DNA from: Nonomuraea muscovyensis
Lineage (GTDB): Bacteria > Actinomycetota > Actinomycetes > Streptosporangiales > Streptosporangiaceae
Length of the DNA stretch: 64,000 bases
Assembly (NCBI RefSeq): GCF_014207745.1
Contig: NZ_JACHJB010000004.1
Location: 248,001 to 312,000, forward strand
Reading direction: 5' to 3'
Made by a program: the position numbers and the translations under genes. This document shows positions 1-8,163 of this stretch, piece after piece (within the stretch, counting starts at the first letter, position 1; every line of letters starts with the position of its first letter). Under the pieces are notes generated by a model. It did no database searches and was not told where the DNA came from. It saw only the letters and a list, made by a program, of their open reading frames with translations.

Positions 1-1
1 G

Positions 2-349
2 CACGGGCGGGAGGCCGAGCACGTGCTCGCCGAGCTCGCCGGCCGCGTGCCCAAGGTGATCACCGCGGCGGCCAGTTCCGTCGAGGATCCCCGGGTGCGC
101 GCGGCGCTGCGGGAGGCGTTCGTGGTGTGGCTGGACGCCCCCGACGCGGTGCTGGCCGAGCGGATGCGCTCCGACGACCATCGGCCCGCCTTCGGCCCGG
201 CCGAGATGCGGGCGCGGCGGGGGGCCTACTTCCGGGAGGTGGCCGACATGACGTGCGACGTGAGCGTCATGTCGCCCGAGGAGGTGGCGGAGGCCGTGCT
301 GCGGGAAATCCGGTTGCCCGCCCGGGACCGGCAGGGTAGTCAGGGGTGA
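2..349 (+). CDS. Shikimate-kinase-like P-loop kinase, C-terminal part (5' truncated by window edge)
   Basis: The reading frame is open from the left edge, so the ATP-binding N-terminus lies outside the window; an internal GTG at 23 is unlikely to be the real start. The visible 115 residues contain a VWLDAP strand followed by an AERM..DDHRPAF segment, the pattern of the LID/substrate region of shikimate kinase and related small-molecule kinases (gluconate kinase is the main alternative), and a C-terminal helix ending AVLREIRLP. The stop overlaps the start of the following acetyltransferase gene, which suggests co-transcription. The family assignment rests on this C-terminal half only; substrate cannot be read from it. 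Confidence 0.55.
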   Translation, partial: HGREAEHVLAELAGRVPKVITAAASSVEDPRVRAALREAFVVWLDAPDAVLAERMRSDDHRPAFGPAEMRARRGAYFREVADMTCDVSVMSPEEVAEAVLREIRLPARDRQGSQG

Positions 350-903
350 TGTTCGCCGAGAAACCCACCCTGCGGGGCGAGCGCGTGACGCTGCGCCCGG
401 TCGGCCCCGAGTACGCCGAAGACCTCTACGCGCTGGTCACCGATCCCGAGGTGCGGCGGTTGACCGGCTCGCACGGGGAGTTCGACCTTGAGGCCGCCCG
501 GCGCTGGTACGCCACCAGGGGCGCGCAGGCCGACCGGCTCGACCTGGCGATCGTGGCGGACGGCGGCTACGTGGGCGAGATCGTGCTCAACGAGCTCGAC
601 GCCGACAACCTGTCCTGCAACCTGCGGATCGCGCTGGTGGGTCCGCGGGTGTTCGGCAGGGGCTACGGCACCGAGGCCATCAGGCTGACGCTCGGCCACG
701 CGTTCGCGACGACGCCGCTGCACCGGGTCAGCCTCGGCGTCCACTCCTTCAACGAACGGGCCGCCCACGTGTACAAGAAGGCAGGCTTCGTGCAGGAGGG
801 CGTGCTGCGCGACGCGCTGCTGTGGGAGGGCCGGTGGCACGACTCGATCACCATGTCCGTGCTGCGGACGGAGTGGTCCGGGGGGTCTGCCGCCCTGCAA
901 TAA
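346..903 (+). CDS. GNAT-family N-acetyltransferase (RimJ/RimL type)
   Basis: A 185-residue protein of the usual size for a GNAT acetyltransferase, which transfers acetyl from acetyl-CoA to an amine. It opens with TLRGERVTLRPV, typical of the RimJ/RimL branch. The acetyl-CoA pyrophosphate-binding motif is visible as VFGRGYGTEAIRL at about residues 103-115 (pattern R/Q-x-x-G-x-G), followed by HRVSLGVHSFNERAAHVYKKAGF, the standard motif B region. Two starts are possible, GTG at 346 or ATG at 349; both overlap the upstream stop TGA (347-349), indicating translational coupling to the shikimate-kinase-like gene. The acceptor (protein N-terminus, antibiotic or small metabolite) cannot be predicted. 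Confidence 0.85.
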   Translation: MMFAEKPTLRGERVTLRPVGPEYAEDLYALVTDPEVRRLTGSHGEFDLEAARRWYATRGAQADRLDLAIVADGGYVGEIVLNELDADNLSCNLRIALVGPRVFGRGYGTEAIRLTLGHAFATTPLHRVSLGVHSFNERAAHVYKKAGFVQEGVLRDALLWEGRWHDSITMSVLRTEWSGGSAALQ

Positions 904-1016
904 TGATCATGACGCACGGGTCCTCCGAGGCGCGCGGGGGGCCTGTGGCGTCTTTTTCCATCCATGTCCGCGGTCTCCGGTGCAACCAATCCCGCTTCGG
1001 CCGCATCTAAGCAGCA

Positions 1017-2402
1017 GTGACGATGTGCTTGGTGCCCGGTGATCCGCGGACCCTCGGCGGCTACTGGCTGGCGGGGCGGCTCGGCGCCGGAGGGCGGGGG
1101 GTCGTCTACGACGCCTACGACGACGAGGGACGCAGGTTCGCCGTCAAGGTGCCGAGAGGCGAGGTCACCCAGCAGTTGACCGACGCGGTCCTCCGGGTCC
1201 GGCCGTGCCAGCTCGCCAGGGTGGTCGACGTGGGCGTCGACGGGACGGTGCCGTACATCGTGAGCGAGTTCGTCGAGGGTCCCGACCTGAGGCGGGCCGT
1301 GGCGCGGCACGGGCCGTACGGAGGCGCGGAGCTGCGCGTGCTGGCCGTCGCCGTCGCGACGGCGTTGCGCTCGCTGCACGCGATCGGCGTCGCGCACCGC
1401 GACCTGCGGCCGGAGAGCGTGCTGCTCTCCCCCGGCGGCCCCACCCTGATCGACCTGGGCGCGGCCGGCGTGGGGACGGTCGGCACACCCACCTACCTGG
1501 CGCCCGAGGTGATCATCGGGGAGCGGCCGGGGCCGGCGGCGGACGTGTTCGCCTGGGGCGGGGTGCTGCTGTTCGCGGCGACCGGGCGTGACCCGTTCCA
1601 CGGGGAGAGCCTGGGCGGCGTGATGCACCGGCTGCTGGCCGTGGACCCCGACCTGGACGCGCTGCCCGACGGGCTGCGGGAGTTGGTGGGCCGGGCGCTG
1701 GACAAGCGACCCGCCGACCGGCCCTCCGCCGACGCCCTGCTGGCCGGCCTCGCGACCTTGCCGGCCACCGCCCCGAACCTCCGCGCGGTCCCGGACGCCG
1801 CTCCGGACACCGTGCCGGACACGGCTCCGGACGCCGCTCCGGACGCCGCTCCGGACGCCGCTCCGAAGAGCGTGCCGGACGCGGCTGCGGCGGGCTCCGG
1901 TGGGGCGGCCGTCACCGTGCTCCGGCCCGCGCCCCGCGACACGGCCCGCGGCGGAGGCAGGCCGGGGCTCGGGCTGGTGCCGCCGGACGGGTTGGCCGGG
2001 CCGCCGTCGCTGGGCGAGCTGGCCGAGCGGGTGTACGAGTCGCTGACCCCCCGCCAGCGCGAACGGCTGCCCGCGCTCCTGCTCCGCCTGCTCAACGGCT
2101 ACCTCCCGGACGAAGGCTGTGCGTCACCCGCGCCGGGCGACGACGCCCCGGCCCTGGAGGGCCTGTCCGCCGAGGACGCGGACGAGAGCGAGGTGCTGAC
2201 CCGGCTGACCGACGCGGGCCTGCTGGTGCGGCGCAGCGTTCCCGTACGGGCCACCCGGACCGAGGTGGGCACGCTGGTCGCCGTCAGCGGCGAACCCATC
2301 GCCCCCGCCGGCGCGGCCCTCGTCCGCGCCTGGCCCCGCCTGGGCGCCTGGACGGCCGAGACCCGCACCACCCGCCCCAAGGCCGCGGGCGGCGCAGGTT
2401 AG
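1017..2402 (+). CDS. Serine/threonine protein kinase, soluble, with Pro/Ala/Asp repeat linker
   Basis: A 461-residue Hanks-type kinase. The glycine loop GRLGAGGRGVVY (residues 21-31), invariant lysine in FAVKVP (Lys44), catalytic HRDLRPES, a DLG in place of DFG and TYLAPEV of the activation segment are all present, so it is probably active. After the kinase domain (about residues 14-255) comes a low-complexity PDAAPDTVPDTA-type linker, encoded by tandem 12-bp units at about 1790-1890, and a C-terminal region of about 140 residues that I do not recognise. No transmembrane or PASTA segment is visible, so it is likely cytoplasmic, unlike PknB. The start is GTG 1017 or the in-frame ATG at 1023; neither has a strong Shine-Dalgarno sequence. 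Confidence 0.88.
   Translation: MTMCLVPGDPRTLGGYWLAGRLGAGGRGVVYDAYDDEGRRFAVKVPRGEVTQQLTDAVLRVRPCQLARVVDVGVDGTVPYIVSEFVEGPDLRRAVARHGPYGGAELRVLAVAVATALRSLHAIGVAHRDLRPESVLLSPGGPTLIDLGAAGVGTVGTPTYLAPEVIIGERPGPAADVFAWGGVLLFAATGRDPFHGESLGGVMHRLLAVDPDLDALPDGLRELVGRALDKRPADRPSADALLAGLATLPATAPNLRAVPDAAPDTVPDTAPDAAPDAAPDAAPKSVPDAAAAGSGGAAVTVLRPAPRDTARGGGRPGLGLVPPDGLAGPPSLGELAERVYESLTPRQRERLPALLLRLLNGYLPDEGCASPAPGDDAPALEGLSAEDADESEVLTRLTDAGLLVRRSVPVRATRTEVGTLVAVSGEPIAPAGAALVRAWPRLGAWTAETRTTRPKAAGGAG
1790..1890 (+). repeat. Tandem 12-bp units coding for a PDAA linker
   Basis: Units resembling GCTCCGGACGCC are repeated, with three exact copies in a row around 1828-1863 and variants either side. They stay in frame within the Ser/Thr kinase gene and encode a Pro-Asp-Ala-Ala linker, so they are coding micro-repeats rather than a mobile or CRISPR feature. 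Confidence 0.7.
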
Positions 2403-2410
2403 TGCCCCGA

Positions 2411-2498
2411 TCAGGAGACGTTTGCCCTCTTCACGATGCGTCGTAGGCGAGGGTTGTCAGGTGTTGCGGTTTCGCCGGGTGATGTAGCAGCGGATCAT
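2411..2498 (-). pseudogene. Remnant of an IS630-type transposase C-terminus (frameshifted)
   Basis: Reading the minus strand from the ATG at 2498 gives MIRCYITRRNRNT followed by a stop. After a one-base frame change near 2457 the reading continues as DNPRLRRIVKRANVS and a stop at 2411-2413. Together these two pieces look like the conserved tail of IS630-type DDE transposases (pattern Y-I-x-W-R-N-R-x-x-x-D-x-R-L-R-R-I-V-x-R-A-N-V-A). No other part of a transposase, and no inverted repeats or target duplication, could be seen, so this is an old fragment between two convergent genes. The assignment rests on pattern memory and needs a translated search. Confidence 0.4.
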
Positions 2499-2550
2499 GT
2501 CGCCAGTTCCTCCGCCCGTCCCGCTACCAGGCGGGCTCTTGGTCCATCGG

Positions 2551-3360
2551 TCAGCTGACCCAGACCGAGGCGTACACGCCGTCCTCGACGTTCACCTGGA
2601 CCGGCCGCAGGCCGCGCGCCACGAGGCTGTCGAACCGGCGCTGGTAGGCGGAGCCGGAGGTGTCGATGTAGTGGTACCAGGGGCGGACACCGTCCTTGCG
2701 GTAGATCGCGGCGAACCGCGCCCCTCCCGGGGCCACCGCGACCGCAGTCGGGCGGAACCCCTCGGCGGTGCGCTCGTCGAAGAACTTCTTGTGCGCGGCG
2801 GACGACTTTCCGTACGAGAAGTACCATCCGCCCCCCTGGCTCTGCCGCCAGACCGCGACGTACCGGGGATCCGACGACGTGCCGTACACGTCAATCGAGA
2901 CCGGTACGTACCCGTCTTCGTACGCCTTCCGGTTGTAGGCGGCGAACTGTGTCCCCGTGAGCCCCATGCGGGAGAAGAACCGTTCAGAGCGCTTCTCCCA
3001 CAGCGCGGTGAACGTCGCCCGGCCGGCCGGACCCGTCGCGGACACCGATGTCGGCTGGTATCCCTGCGCGAGGTAGTCGTCGAACCGCGCTCTGAAGCCC
3101 GCCTCGGACATCCCGCTCCGCGAGATCCAGGCTCCGCCCCCGCCCTTGACCCAGACGGCCGCGTAGCTCGGCCCTTCCGACACGCTCACCGTGATCGGCC
3201 GGTAGCCCTGGCGGCTCAGGCTCTCGAAACGGGCCTGGTGCGTGCTCTCGCTCGCGCCCGAATACGCGCGGAAGGCCACCCCCATGGCGGCGTGTGCGGG
3301 CGCCGCGACGCCGCAGGTCCCCATCGCCACCGCGGCCACCGCCGCGAACATTCTCTTCAC
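2551..3360 (-). CDS. Secreted protein of five tandem repeats (bacterial tandem repeat domain family)
   Basis: The start is GTG 3360, preceded by the strong Shine-Dalgarno GAGGAGG; the frame could extend upstream to 3447 but has no ribosome site there. The 269-residue product begins VKRMFAAVAAVAMGTCGVAA..AHA, a Sec signal peptide. The mature part is built of five repeats of about 47 residues, each with a helix ending in x-G-(Y/F)-R-P followed by a strand V-(S/A)-V and a closing (Y/F)-x-A-(V/L/I)-(W/Y), as in GYRPITVSV...YAAVWV and GFRPTAVAV...FAAIY. This matches the repeat module found attached to some serine-hydrolase-type secreted enzymes, but no hydrolase domain is present here. It is divergent from the XRE-type gene at 3462 with an inverted repeat between them. 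Function unknown; a surface or carbohydrate-binding role is only a guess. Confidence 0.7.
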   Translation of the reverse strand: MKRMFAAVAAVAMGTCGVAAPAHAAMGVAFRAYSGASESTHQARFESLSRQGYRPITVSVSEGPSYAAVWVKGGGGAWISRSGMSEAGFRARFDDYLAQGYQPTSVSATGPAGRATFTALWEKRSERFFSRMGLTGTQFAAYNRKAYEDGYVPVSIDVYGTSSDPRYVAVWRQSQGGGWYFSYGKSSAAHKKFFDERTAEGFRPTAVAVAPGGARFAAIYRKDGVRPWYHYIDTSGSAYQRRFDSLVARGLRPVQVNVEDGVYASVWVS

Positions 3361-3417
3361 TCGCGCCTCCTCAGACGACTGACTTGCCTGGTACGGCTCA
3401 TCCTTGCGACGATTTGA

Positions 3418-3447
3418 TTGATCACCACCGATCGGACACCTGATCAA
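3418..3447. promoter_or_regulatory. Inverted repeat between divergent genes, candidate XRE operator
   Basis: TTGATCA (3418-3424) and TGATCAA (3441-3447) form a perfect inverted repeat around a 16-base spacer that itself holds the palindrome CCGATCGG (3428-3435). The element lies between the divergent tandem-repeat protein and the XRE-type regulator, the usual place for an autoregulatory operator. Binding is inferred, not shown. Confidence 0.4.
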
Positions 3448-3461
3448 CGAGGCGGGGTGAA

Positions 3462-4289
3462 TTGGGCAGGCCAGAACGCGAACTCGATCCCGGCAGCGGG
3501 TTGATCGAACGCTTCGCGTATGACCTACGCCAGTTGCGCGTGGCGGCGGGGAATCCGACTTACCGGATCATGGGCTCCCGGGTCGGTTGCTCGCCGAGCA
3601 GGCTCTCCGAAGCCGCCAAGGGACTCCGGCTGCCGAGCCTGGCGGCTACCGTCGATTACGTACGCGCCTGCGGCATGACGGACACCGCCGAGTGGGAGCG
3701 GCGCTGGCACGAAATCAACAGCCAGATCCCGCAAAATACCCAGGCCGCCCGCGAACCTGAGCCCAGCGAATCAGCCATGGCGGACGAAGCCCACAGCCAG
3801 GAGCAGAGGCCACGCGCTCTCTGGAGGGTTGTGGCGGTCATCGGTACGGCGCTGGCACTTGTCACGGCCACCGCGGCGTCCATCCGGGCCACGGGCGATG
3901 CCGTACCAGACATACCCACGCGGTGCCGCTCGCCCGTGGTCGAGGTGCGCGTGCCGATATCGGTCCAGCCTTGTGTCGAGGTGACCGACGGCGCCGTGGT
4001 CACCTCCCTCGCCCTGCGCGCGGTCCAGGCGGTCGACGGCACGGTCGCCTACGTCTGGTTGTACGACATCGAATCCCGCGTACCGCTGGCGAAGACCCTC
4101 CGGACGTGCGAACTCGGTACCCTGACAGCAGGTCAGGCGAGCACCTGCGGGCCGTTCCCACAGGAGGTGCCGCCCGGACGCTACACCACTGCGGTCGCGG
4201 TGGAGCCTGGCCCGCGGCAGAGCGCGCCGCCGCACTGGCGTAGCGGTGCCACCGGAACTCAGAGCCAGCGGGTCGACACCGGGCCGTGA
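3462..4289 (+). CDS. XRE-type helix-turn-helix protein with one membrane segment
   Basis: 275 residues starting at TTG 3462, about 10 bases after GAGGCGGGG. The N-terminal third (about residues 15-75) is a helix-turn-helix of the XRE type common in actinomycetes: FAYDLRQLRVAAG...YRIMGSRVGCSPSRLSEAAKGLRLPSL. A charged linker follows, then a single hydrophobic segment (about residues 122-142, VVAVIGTALALVTATAASI) and an extracellular domain of about 130 residues with four cysteines (CRSP, QPCVE, RTCEL, STCGP), which probably form disulfides. The layout resembles actinobacterial membrane-tethered regulators that read an outside signal. It is convergent with the LysR gene and divergent from the secreted tandem-repeat gene, its likely target. 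The ligand is unknown. Confidence 0.72.
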   Translation: MGRPERELDPGSGLIERFAYDLRQLRVAAGNPTYRIMGSRVGCSPSRLSEAAKGLRLPSLAATVDYVRACGMTDTAEWERRWHEINSQIPQNTQAAREPEPSESAMADEAHSQEQRPRALWRVVAVIGTALALVTATAASIRATGDAVPDIPTRCRSPVVEVRVPISVQPCVEVTDGAVVTSLALRAVQAVDGTVAYVWLYDIESRVPLAKTLRTCELGTLTAGQASTCGPFPQEVPPGRYTTAVAVEPGPRQSAPPHWRSGATGTQSQRVDTGP

Positions 4290-4374
4290 AATCGCCACGC
4301 GAAGCCATCACGACCGAGGTCCGTCGGCTCATCTTCACGGTCCAGCAGGAGGCTGATGCGGCACTGGTTCCCGC

Positions 4375-5328
4375 TCAGAGGGGATGCGTCTCGGGGTGGG
4401 CGTCCCACCAGCGGCGGAAGACCGGGTTGTCGTCCACGTGGTCGCGGAAGGCCGTGGCCAGGCCGCGGTAGACCGCCGACGCCGCCGTTGCGCTGAGCCG
4501 GTCGCGCCGCCAGGCGACGACGAGGCGGGCGACCTGGGGTTCCCCGGCGAGCGGGCGGACGACGGTGCCGGGCGGCGCGGGCCAGGTGGGGTCCACCAGC
4601 CGGACACCGTGGCCCGCGGCCACCAGGTGGTGCCCGCCCCCGCTCGGGGCGTCGTACCGGACGTCCGGCTCGAATCCCGCCGCCCGGCAGGAGGCGCGCA
4701 GGGCCGCCAGGGACCCGTCGTCCGCGCCCGGCGGGCTGATCCAGGATTCGCCGCGCAGGTCGGCGAGCCCGATCTCGGCCCGTCCGGCGAGCCGGTGCCG
4801 TTCCGGCAGGGCGACGAAGATCGGGTGCTGCGGGATCAGGGTCCGGCTGACGACCGGGGCGCGCAGCGGGACGTCGAAGCCCTCGATCATGCCCACGAGC
4901 GCCGCGTCCAGCGTGCCGCGGGCCAGGGCGTCGGCGAGGAGCACGGCCGACGGCTCGATCCGCAGGGAGATGAGCCGGCCGGGCAGGGCCTCGCCCACCC
5001 GGCCGACGACGCTCGCCACGCAGGCCGTGTGCACGCTGCCCAGGTGGAGGCGCGTCCCCGGGGCGCGGACGTCGCGCAGGTCGCCGAACAGCCCGTCCAT
5101 CTCCGAAAGCACGACGCGGGCGCGGGCGATGACCTGCGCCCCCAGCAGGGTGGGGACGGCGCCGGAGCGGCTGCGCGCGAACAGCTCGCCGCCGACGATC
5201 TCCTCGACCTTGCGTAACTGGACGGTCAGGGCCGGTTGCGACAGGCCGAGCCGGGCGGCCGCCCGGGTCACGCTGCCCGTCTCCGCTATCGCGCAGAGCA
5301 TCCGGAGATGCCGGAGCTCTAGCTCCAT
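4375..5328 (-). CDS. LysR-family transcriptional regulator
   Basis: 317 residues, the standard LysR length. The N-terminal winged helix-turn-helix is clear: LRHLRMLCAIAETGSVTRAAARLGLSQPALT (split here by position, residues 5-35), then the linker helix and a periplasmic-binding-protein-like effector domain from about residue 90. The start ATG 5328 lies inside a CAT-N11-ATG repeat. The gene is divergent from the collagenase gene at 5484, with a second T-N11-A box in between, so the collagenase is the natural candidate target and autoregulation is likely. The effector is unknown. Confidence 0.9.
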   Translation of the reverse strand: MELELRHLRMLCAIAETGSVTRAAARLGLSQPALTVQLRKVEEIVGGELFARSRSGAVPTLLGAQVIARARVVLSEMDGLFGDLRDVRAPGTRLHLGSVHTACVASVVGRVGEALPGRLISLRIEPSAVLLADALARGTLDAALVGMIEGFDVPLRAPVVSRTLIPQHPIFVALPERHRLAGRAEIGLADLRGESWISPPGADDGSLAALRASCRAAGFEPDVRYDAPSGGGHHLVAAGHGVRLVDPTWPAPPGTVVRPLAGEPQVARLVVAWRRDRLSATAASAVYRGLATAFRDHVDDNPVFRRWWDAHPETHPL

Positions 5329-5342
5329 AACGGAACATTATG
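5326..5342. promoter_or_regulatory. LysR-type T-N11-A box overlapping the lysR start
   Basis: CAT-AACGGAACATT-ATG is an inverted repeat with the T-N11-A spacing of LysR regulators. It covers the start codon of the lysR gene, a position suited to autorepression. It resembles the second box at 5381-5399, with AACATT shared. Confidence 0.5.
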
Positions 5343-5380
5343 TGACATGCCACCGAAGGGGGTGAGGCGTTCCGATGAAC

Positions 5381-5399
5381 GCATAGTCAACATTTATGC
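5381..5399. promoter_or_regulatory. LysR-type T-N11-A box between lysR and collagenase
   Basis: GCAT-AGTCAACATTT-ATGC has perfect 4-base arms separated by 11 bases, the textbook T-N11-A geometry. It is centred 56 bases from the first box and about 90 bases upstream of the collagenase start, a position suited to activation. Confidence 0.55.
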
Positions 5400-5483
5400 C
5401 GGGCGCTATGACCGGCGGCTCCGCCCCGGCCGCACACTCGGGGACACCTCACAGCCAAGCGGACACCCCCCGGAGGTCCCCCT

Positions 5484-8018
5484 GTGTCCAGCATGCCCAG
5501 GCGATTACTGCTGCCGCTGATCACCCTCGCTCTCCTCCTCCAGCCGGTCTCCCCCGCGTACGCGACCGTGGAGGCGCGCACGACGCAGGGCACGGCCGCG
5601 GCCGATCCGCCGCCCGCCGCGTCCCTGTCCGGCACCGGCGACCAGGAGCACGTGCGCGAGTCGCGCAGGGACGTCAGCGAGCGGGCGCCGCTGCCCGCGT
5701 CGGCGGACGCGCTGCGCCGCGACTACGACGACCCGCGCCCCGCGCCGCACCGCCGCCGCCCGTCGGCCGGGAACGCCACCGCCAGGGCGGCGGCCTGCGA
5801 CGTCGCCGGCTTCACCGGCCGCACCGGCGGCGAGCTGGTGCGGCACATCAGGTCCGTCACCACCGACTGCGTCAACACGCTCTTCGGCCTGACCGGCGCG
5901 GACGCCCGCGGCGCCTTCCGCGAGGCGCAGATGGTGAGCGTCGCCGACGCCCTGCGCGCCGACGGCCCCGGTTATCCGGGCGACAACAGCGCCGGCACCG
6001 CCCAGCTCGTGCTGTACCTGCGGGCCGGCTACTACGTGCAGTGGTACCACCCCGATGACGTCGGCTCGTACGGGTCGCAGCTCAGGACCGCGATCCGGGC
6101 GGGACTCGACGCGTTCTTCGCGAACCCGCGCGCCTGGACGGTCAGCGACGCCAACGGCGAGGTGCTGTCGGAGGCGGTCGTGCTGATCGACAGCGCCCAG
6201 CAGAACGACCGCTACCTGGACGTCGTCGAGCGGCTGCTGAACGGCTACGACTCCTCCTACGACGCGTCGTGGTGGATGCTGAACGCGGTCAACGGCGCCT
6301 ACACGGTGCTGTTCCGCGGCCACCAGGTGCCCGCGTTCGTCAGCGCCGTCCAGGCGGACACCGGCGTGCTCCGGACGCTCGAGTCCTTCGCCACCCGCCA
6401 CCTCGCCCTGCTCGGGACCGAGCGCGGCTACCTCACGGCCAACGCCGGGCGCGAGCTCGCGCGGTTCCTCCAGCACGCGGCCCTGCGGGACACCGTCCGG
6501 CCGATGGCGCGCGGCCTGCTCGGGCGCAGCGCCGTCACGGGCCCGACCGCGCGGCTGTGGGTCGGCGTGGCCGAGATGGCCGACGCCTACGACCGGGCCA
6601 ACTGCTCCTTCTACGGCACCTGCGACCTGGCCGCGCGGCTGGCCGCCGAGGTGCTGCCCATCACCCACTCCTGCGGCCCGGCGATCCGGATCCGCGCCCA
6701 GGCGATGACCTCCGGGCAGCTCTCCGGCACCTGCACGGGCCTCGCCGGCCAGGACGGCTTCTTCCACGACCTGGCCCGGGACGGCGGGCGGCCGGTGGCC
6801 GACGACCACAACACCACCCTGGAGGTGGTCGTCTTCGACTCCAGCACCGACTACCAGACCTACGCCGGCCCGATGTTCGGCATCGACACCGACAACGGCG
6901 GCATGTACCTGGAGGGCGACCCCTCGCGGGCGGGCAACCAGCCGAGGTTCATCGCCTACGAGGCCGAGTGGCTGCGCCCCGCCTTCCAGATCTGGAACCT
7001 CAACCACGAGTACACCCACTACCTCGACGGCCGGTTCAACATGCACGGCGACTTCACCGCCGGCGTCTCCACGCCGACCATCTGGTGGATCGAGGGCTTC
7101 GCCGAGTACGTCTCCTACTCCTACCGGAAGGTGATCTACGACGCCGCCATCACCGAGGCCGGCCGGCGGACCTACGCGCTGAGCACCCTGTGGGACACCA
7201 CGTACGACCACGACAGCACGCGCGTCTACCGCTGGGGCTACCTGGCCGTGCGCTACATGTACGAGCGGCACCGCGCCGACGTCGACACCGTGCTCGGCCA
7301 CTACCGCACCGGCTCGTGGAACGCCGCCCGCACCTTCCTGACCGGCACCATCGGCACCCGCTACGACGCCGACTGGACCTCCTGGCTGGCCGCGTGCGCC
7401 GCCGGGGCCTGCTCGGGCGGCGGGTCGAACCAGGCGCCGACGGCCGGCTTCACCGTCGCCGCGAGCGGGCTGACCGCCTCGTTCACCGACACCTCCGCCG
7501 ATCCCGACGGCACGATCACGGCCCGCCGCTGGGAGTTCGGCGACGGCGCCACCTCGACCGCCGCGAACCCGGCGCACACCTATTCGGCGGCCGGGACGTA
7601 CACGGCGCGGCTGACCGTCACCGACGACGACGGAGCCACCGGCACCGTCTCCCGCCAGGTGTCCGTCTCGGCGGGCGGCGGCCAGGCGCCCGAGTGCACC
7701 GACCCCGACACCCGGCGGCTCGATCGCGACTGCCGGCGCAGCGGCCTGTCCGCCCCCGCCGGGGATTACGCCTACCTCTACCTCTACCTGCCGGCCGGCG
7801 TCGGCGCCCTGACCATCACCGCCGCCGGCGGGACCGGCGACGCCGACCTCTACTACAGCGACCGGGGCTGGGCCACCACCTCGTCCCACACCCGGCGCGC
7901 CACCGGGGCGGGCAACCAGCACAGCATCACCGTCACCAGTCCCGCCGCCGGCTGGCACTACGTCAGCCTGCACGGCGCGGCGGCCTTCTCCGGCGCGGCG
8001 GTCACGACCGAGTACTGA
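5484..8018 (+). CDS. Secreted microbial collagenase (peptidase family M9) with PKD and PPC domains
   Basis: 844 residues from GTG 5484, preceded by CGGAGG; codon 8 is TTA, rare in such genomes. A Sec signal peptide (RRLLLPLITLALLLQP...AYA) leads to an M9 N-terminal activator region and a zinc peptidase domain with HEYTH at residues 508-512 and the third zinc ligand/Glu region WWIEGFAEYVS about 28 residues later. A PKD domain follows (about 645-730, NQAPTAGFTV...WEFGDGATS...ARLTVTDDDG) and a C-terminal PPC-type beta-sandwich (about 745-844, DYAYLYLYLPAGV...ADLYYS...YVSLHG). It should cleave native collagen or gelatin outside the cell. It is divergent from a LysR gene with two T-N11-A boxes between; the TTA codon suggests bldA-dependent timing. 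Confidence 0.92.
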   Translation: MSSMPRRLLLPLITLALLLQPVSPAYATVEARTTQGTAAADPPPAASLSGTGDQEHVRESRRDVSERAPLPASADALRRDYDDPRPAPHRRRPSAGNATARAAACDVAGFTGRTGGELVRHIRSVTTDCVNTLFGLTGADARGAFREAQMVSVADALRADGPGYPGDNSAGTAQLVLYLRAGYYVQWYHPDDVGSYGSQLRTAIRAGLDAFFANPRAWTVSDANGEVLSEAVVLIDSAQQNDRYLDVVERLLNGYDSSYDASWWMLNAVNGAYTVLFRGHQVPAFVSAVQADTGVLRTLESFATRHLALLGTERGYLTANAGRELARFLQHAALRDTVRPMARGLLGRSAVTGPTARLWVGVAEMADAYDRANCSFYGTCDLAARLAAEVLPITHSCGPAIRIRAQAMTSGQLSGTCTGLAGQDGFFHDLARDGGRPVADDHNTTLEVVVFDSSTDYQTYAGPMFGIDTDNGGMYLEGDPSRAGNQPRFIAYEAEWLRPAFQIWNLNHEYTHYLDGRFNMHGDFTAGVSTPTIWWIEGFAEYVSYSYRKVIYDAAITEAGRRTYALSTLWDTTYDHDSTRVYRWGYLAVRYMYERHRADVDTVLGHYRTGSWNAARTFLTGTIGTRYDADWTSWLAACAAGACSGGGSNQAPTAGFTVAASGLTASFTDTSADPDGTITARRWEFGDGATSTAANPAHTYSAAGTYTARLTVTDDDGATGTVSRQVSVSAGGGQAPECTDPDTRRLDRDCRRSGLSAPAGDYAYLYLYLPAGVGALTITAAGGTGDADLYYSDRGWATTSSHTRRATGAGNQHSITVTSPAAGWHYVSLHGAAAFSGAAVTTEY

Positions 8019-8032
8019 CCCGCCGTTCCCAC

Positions 8033-8085
8033 GCCCGCACGACACCATCCCGCGCCCGCACGACCCCATTTCGCGCCCGCACGAT
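8033..8085. repeat. Three 21-bp direct repeats downstream of collagenase
   Basis: GCCCGCACGA recurs at 8033, 8054 and 8075 with an exact 21-base period and variable flanks. The last copy also forms the left arm of the terminator hairpin at 8073-8109. They lie outside any gene I accept. Confidence 0.65.
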
Positions 8086-8109
8086 GCCACCCCGGCGCCG
8101 TGCGGGCGC
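8073..8109. terminator. GC-rich hairpin after collagenase, likely terminator
   Basis: GCGCCCGCAC (8073-8082) pairs with GTGCGGGCGC (8100-8109), a 10-bp stem with a 17-base loop. It lies between the convergent collagenase and lipoprotein genes. There is no U-tract, as is normal in actinomycetes. Confidence 0.55.
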
Positions 8110-8163
8110 CTTGCCGTCCGCGCCGGGACGGGCGCTGACCGCGCGCGTCCCGGACCCGCGCGG

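Noticed and set aside
4290..4374. Terminator between the XRE and LysR genes
   Set aside because: Only a 4-bp weak stem (CCGA/TCGG) could be found.
8033..8085. CRISPR-like 21-bp periodic repeats
   Set aside because: Only three short units with spacers of about 11 bases, and no cas genes.
5505..8090. 861-codon minus-strand frame opposite the collagenase
   Set aside because: Antisense shadow of an unambiguous M9 peptidase gene.
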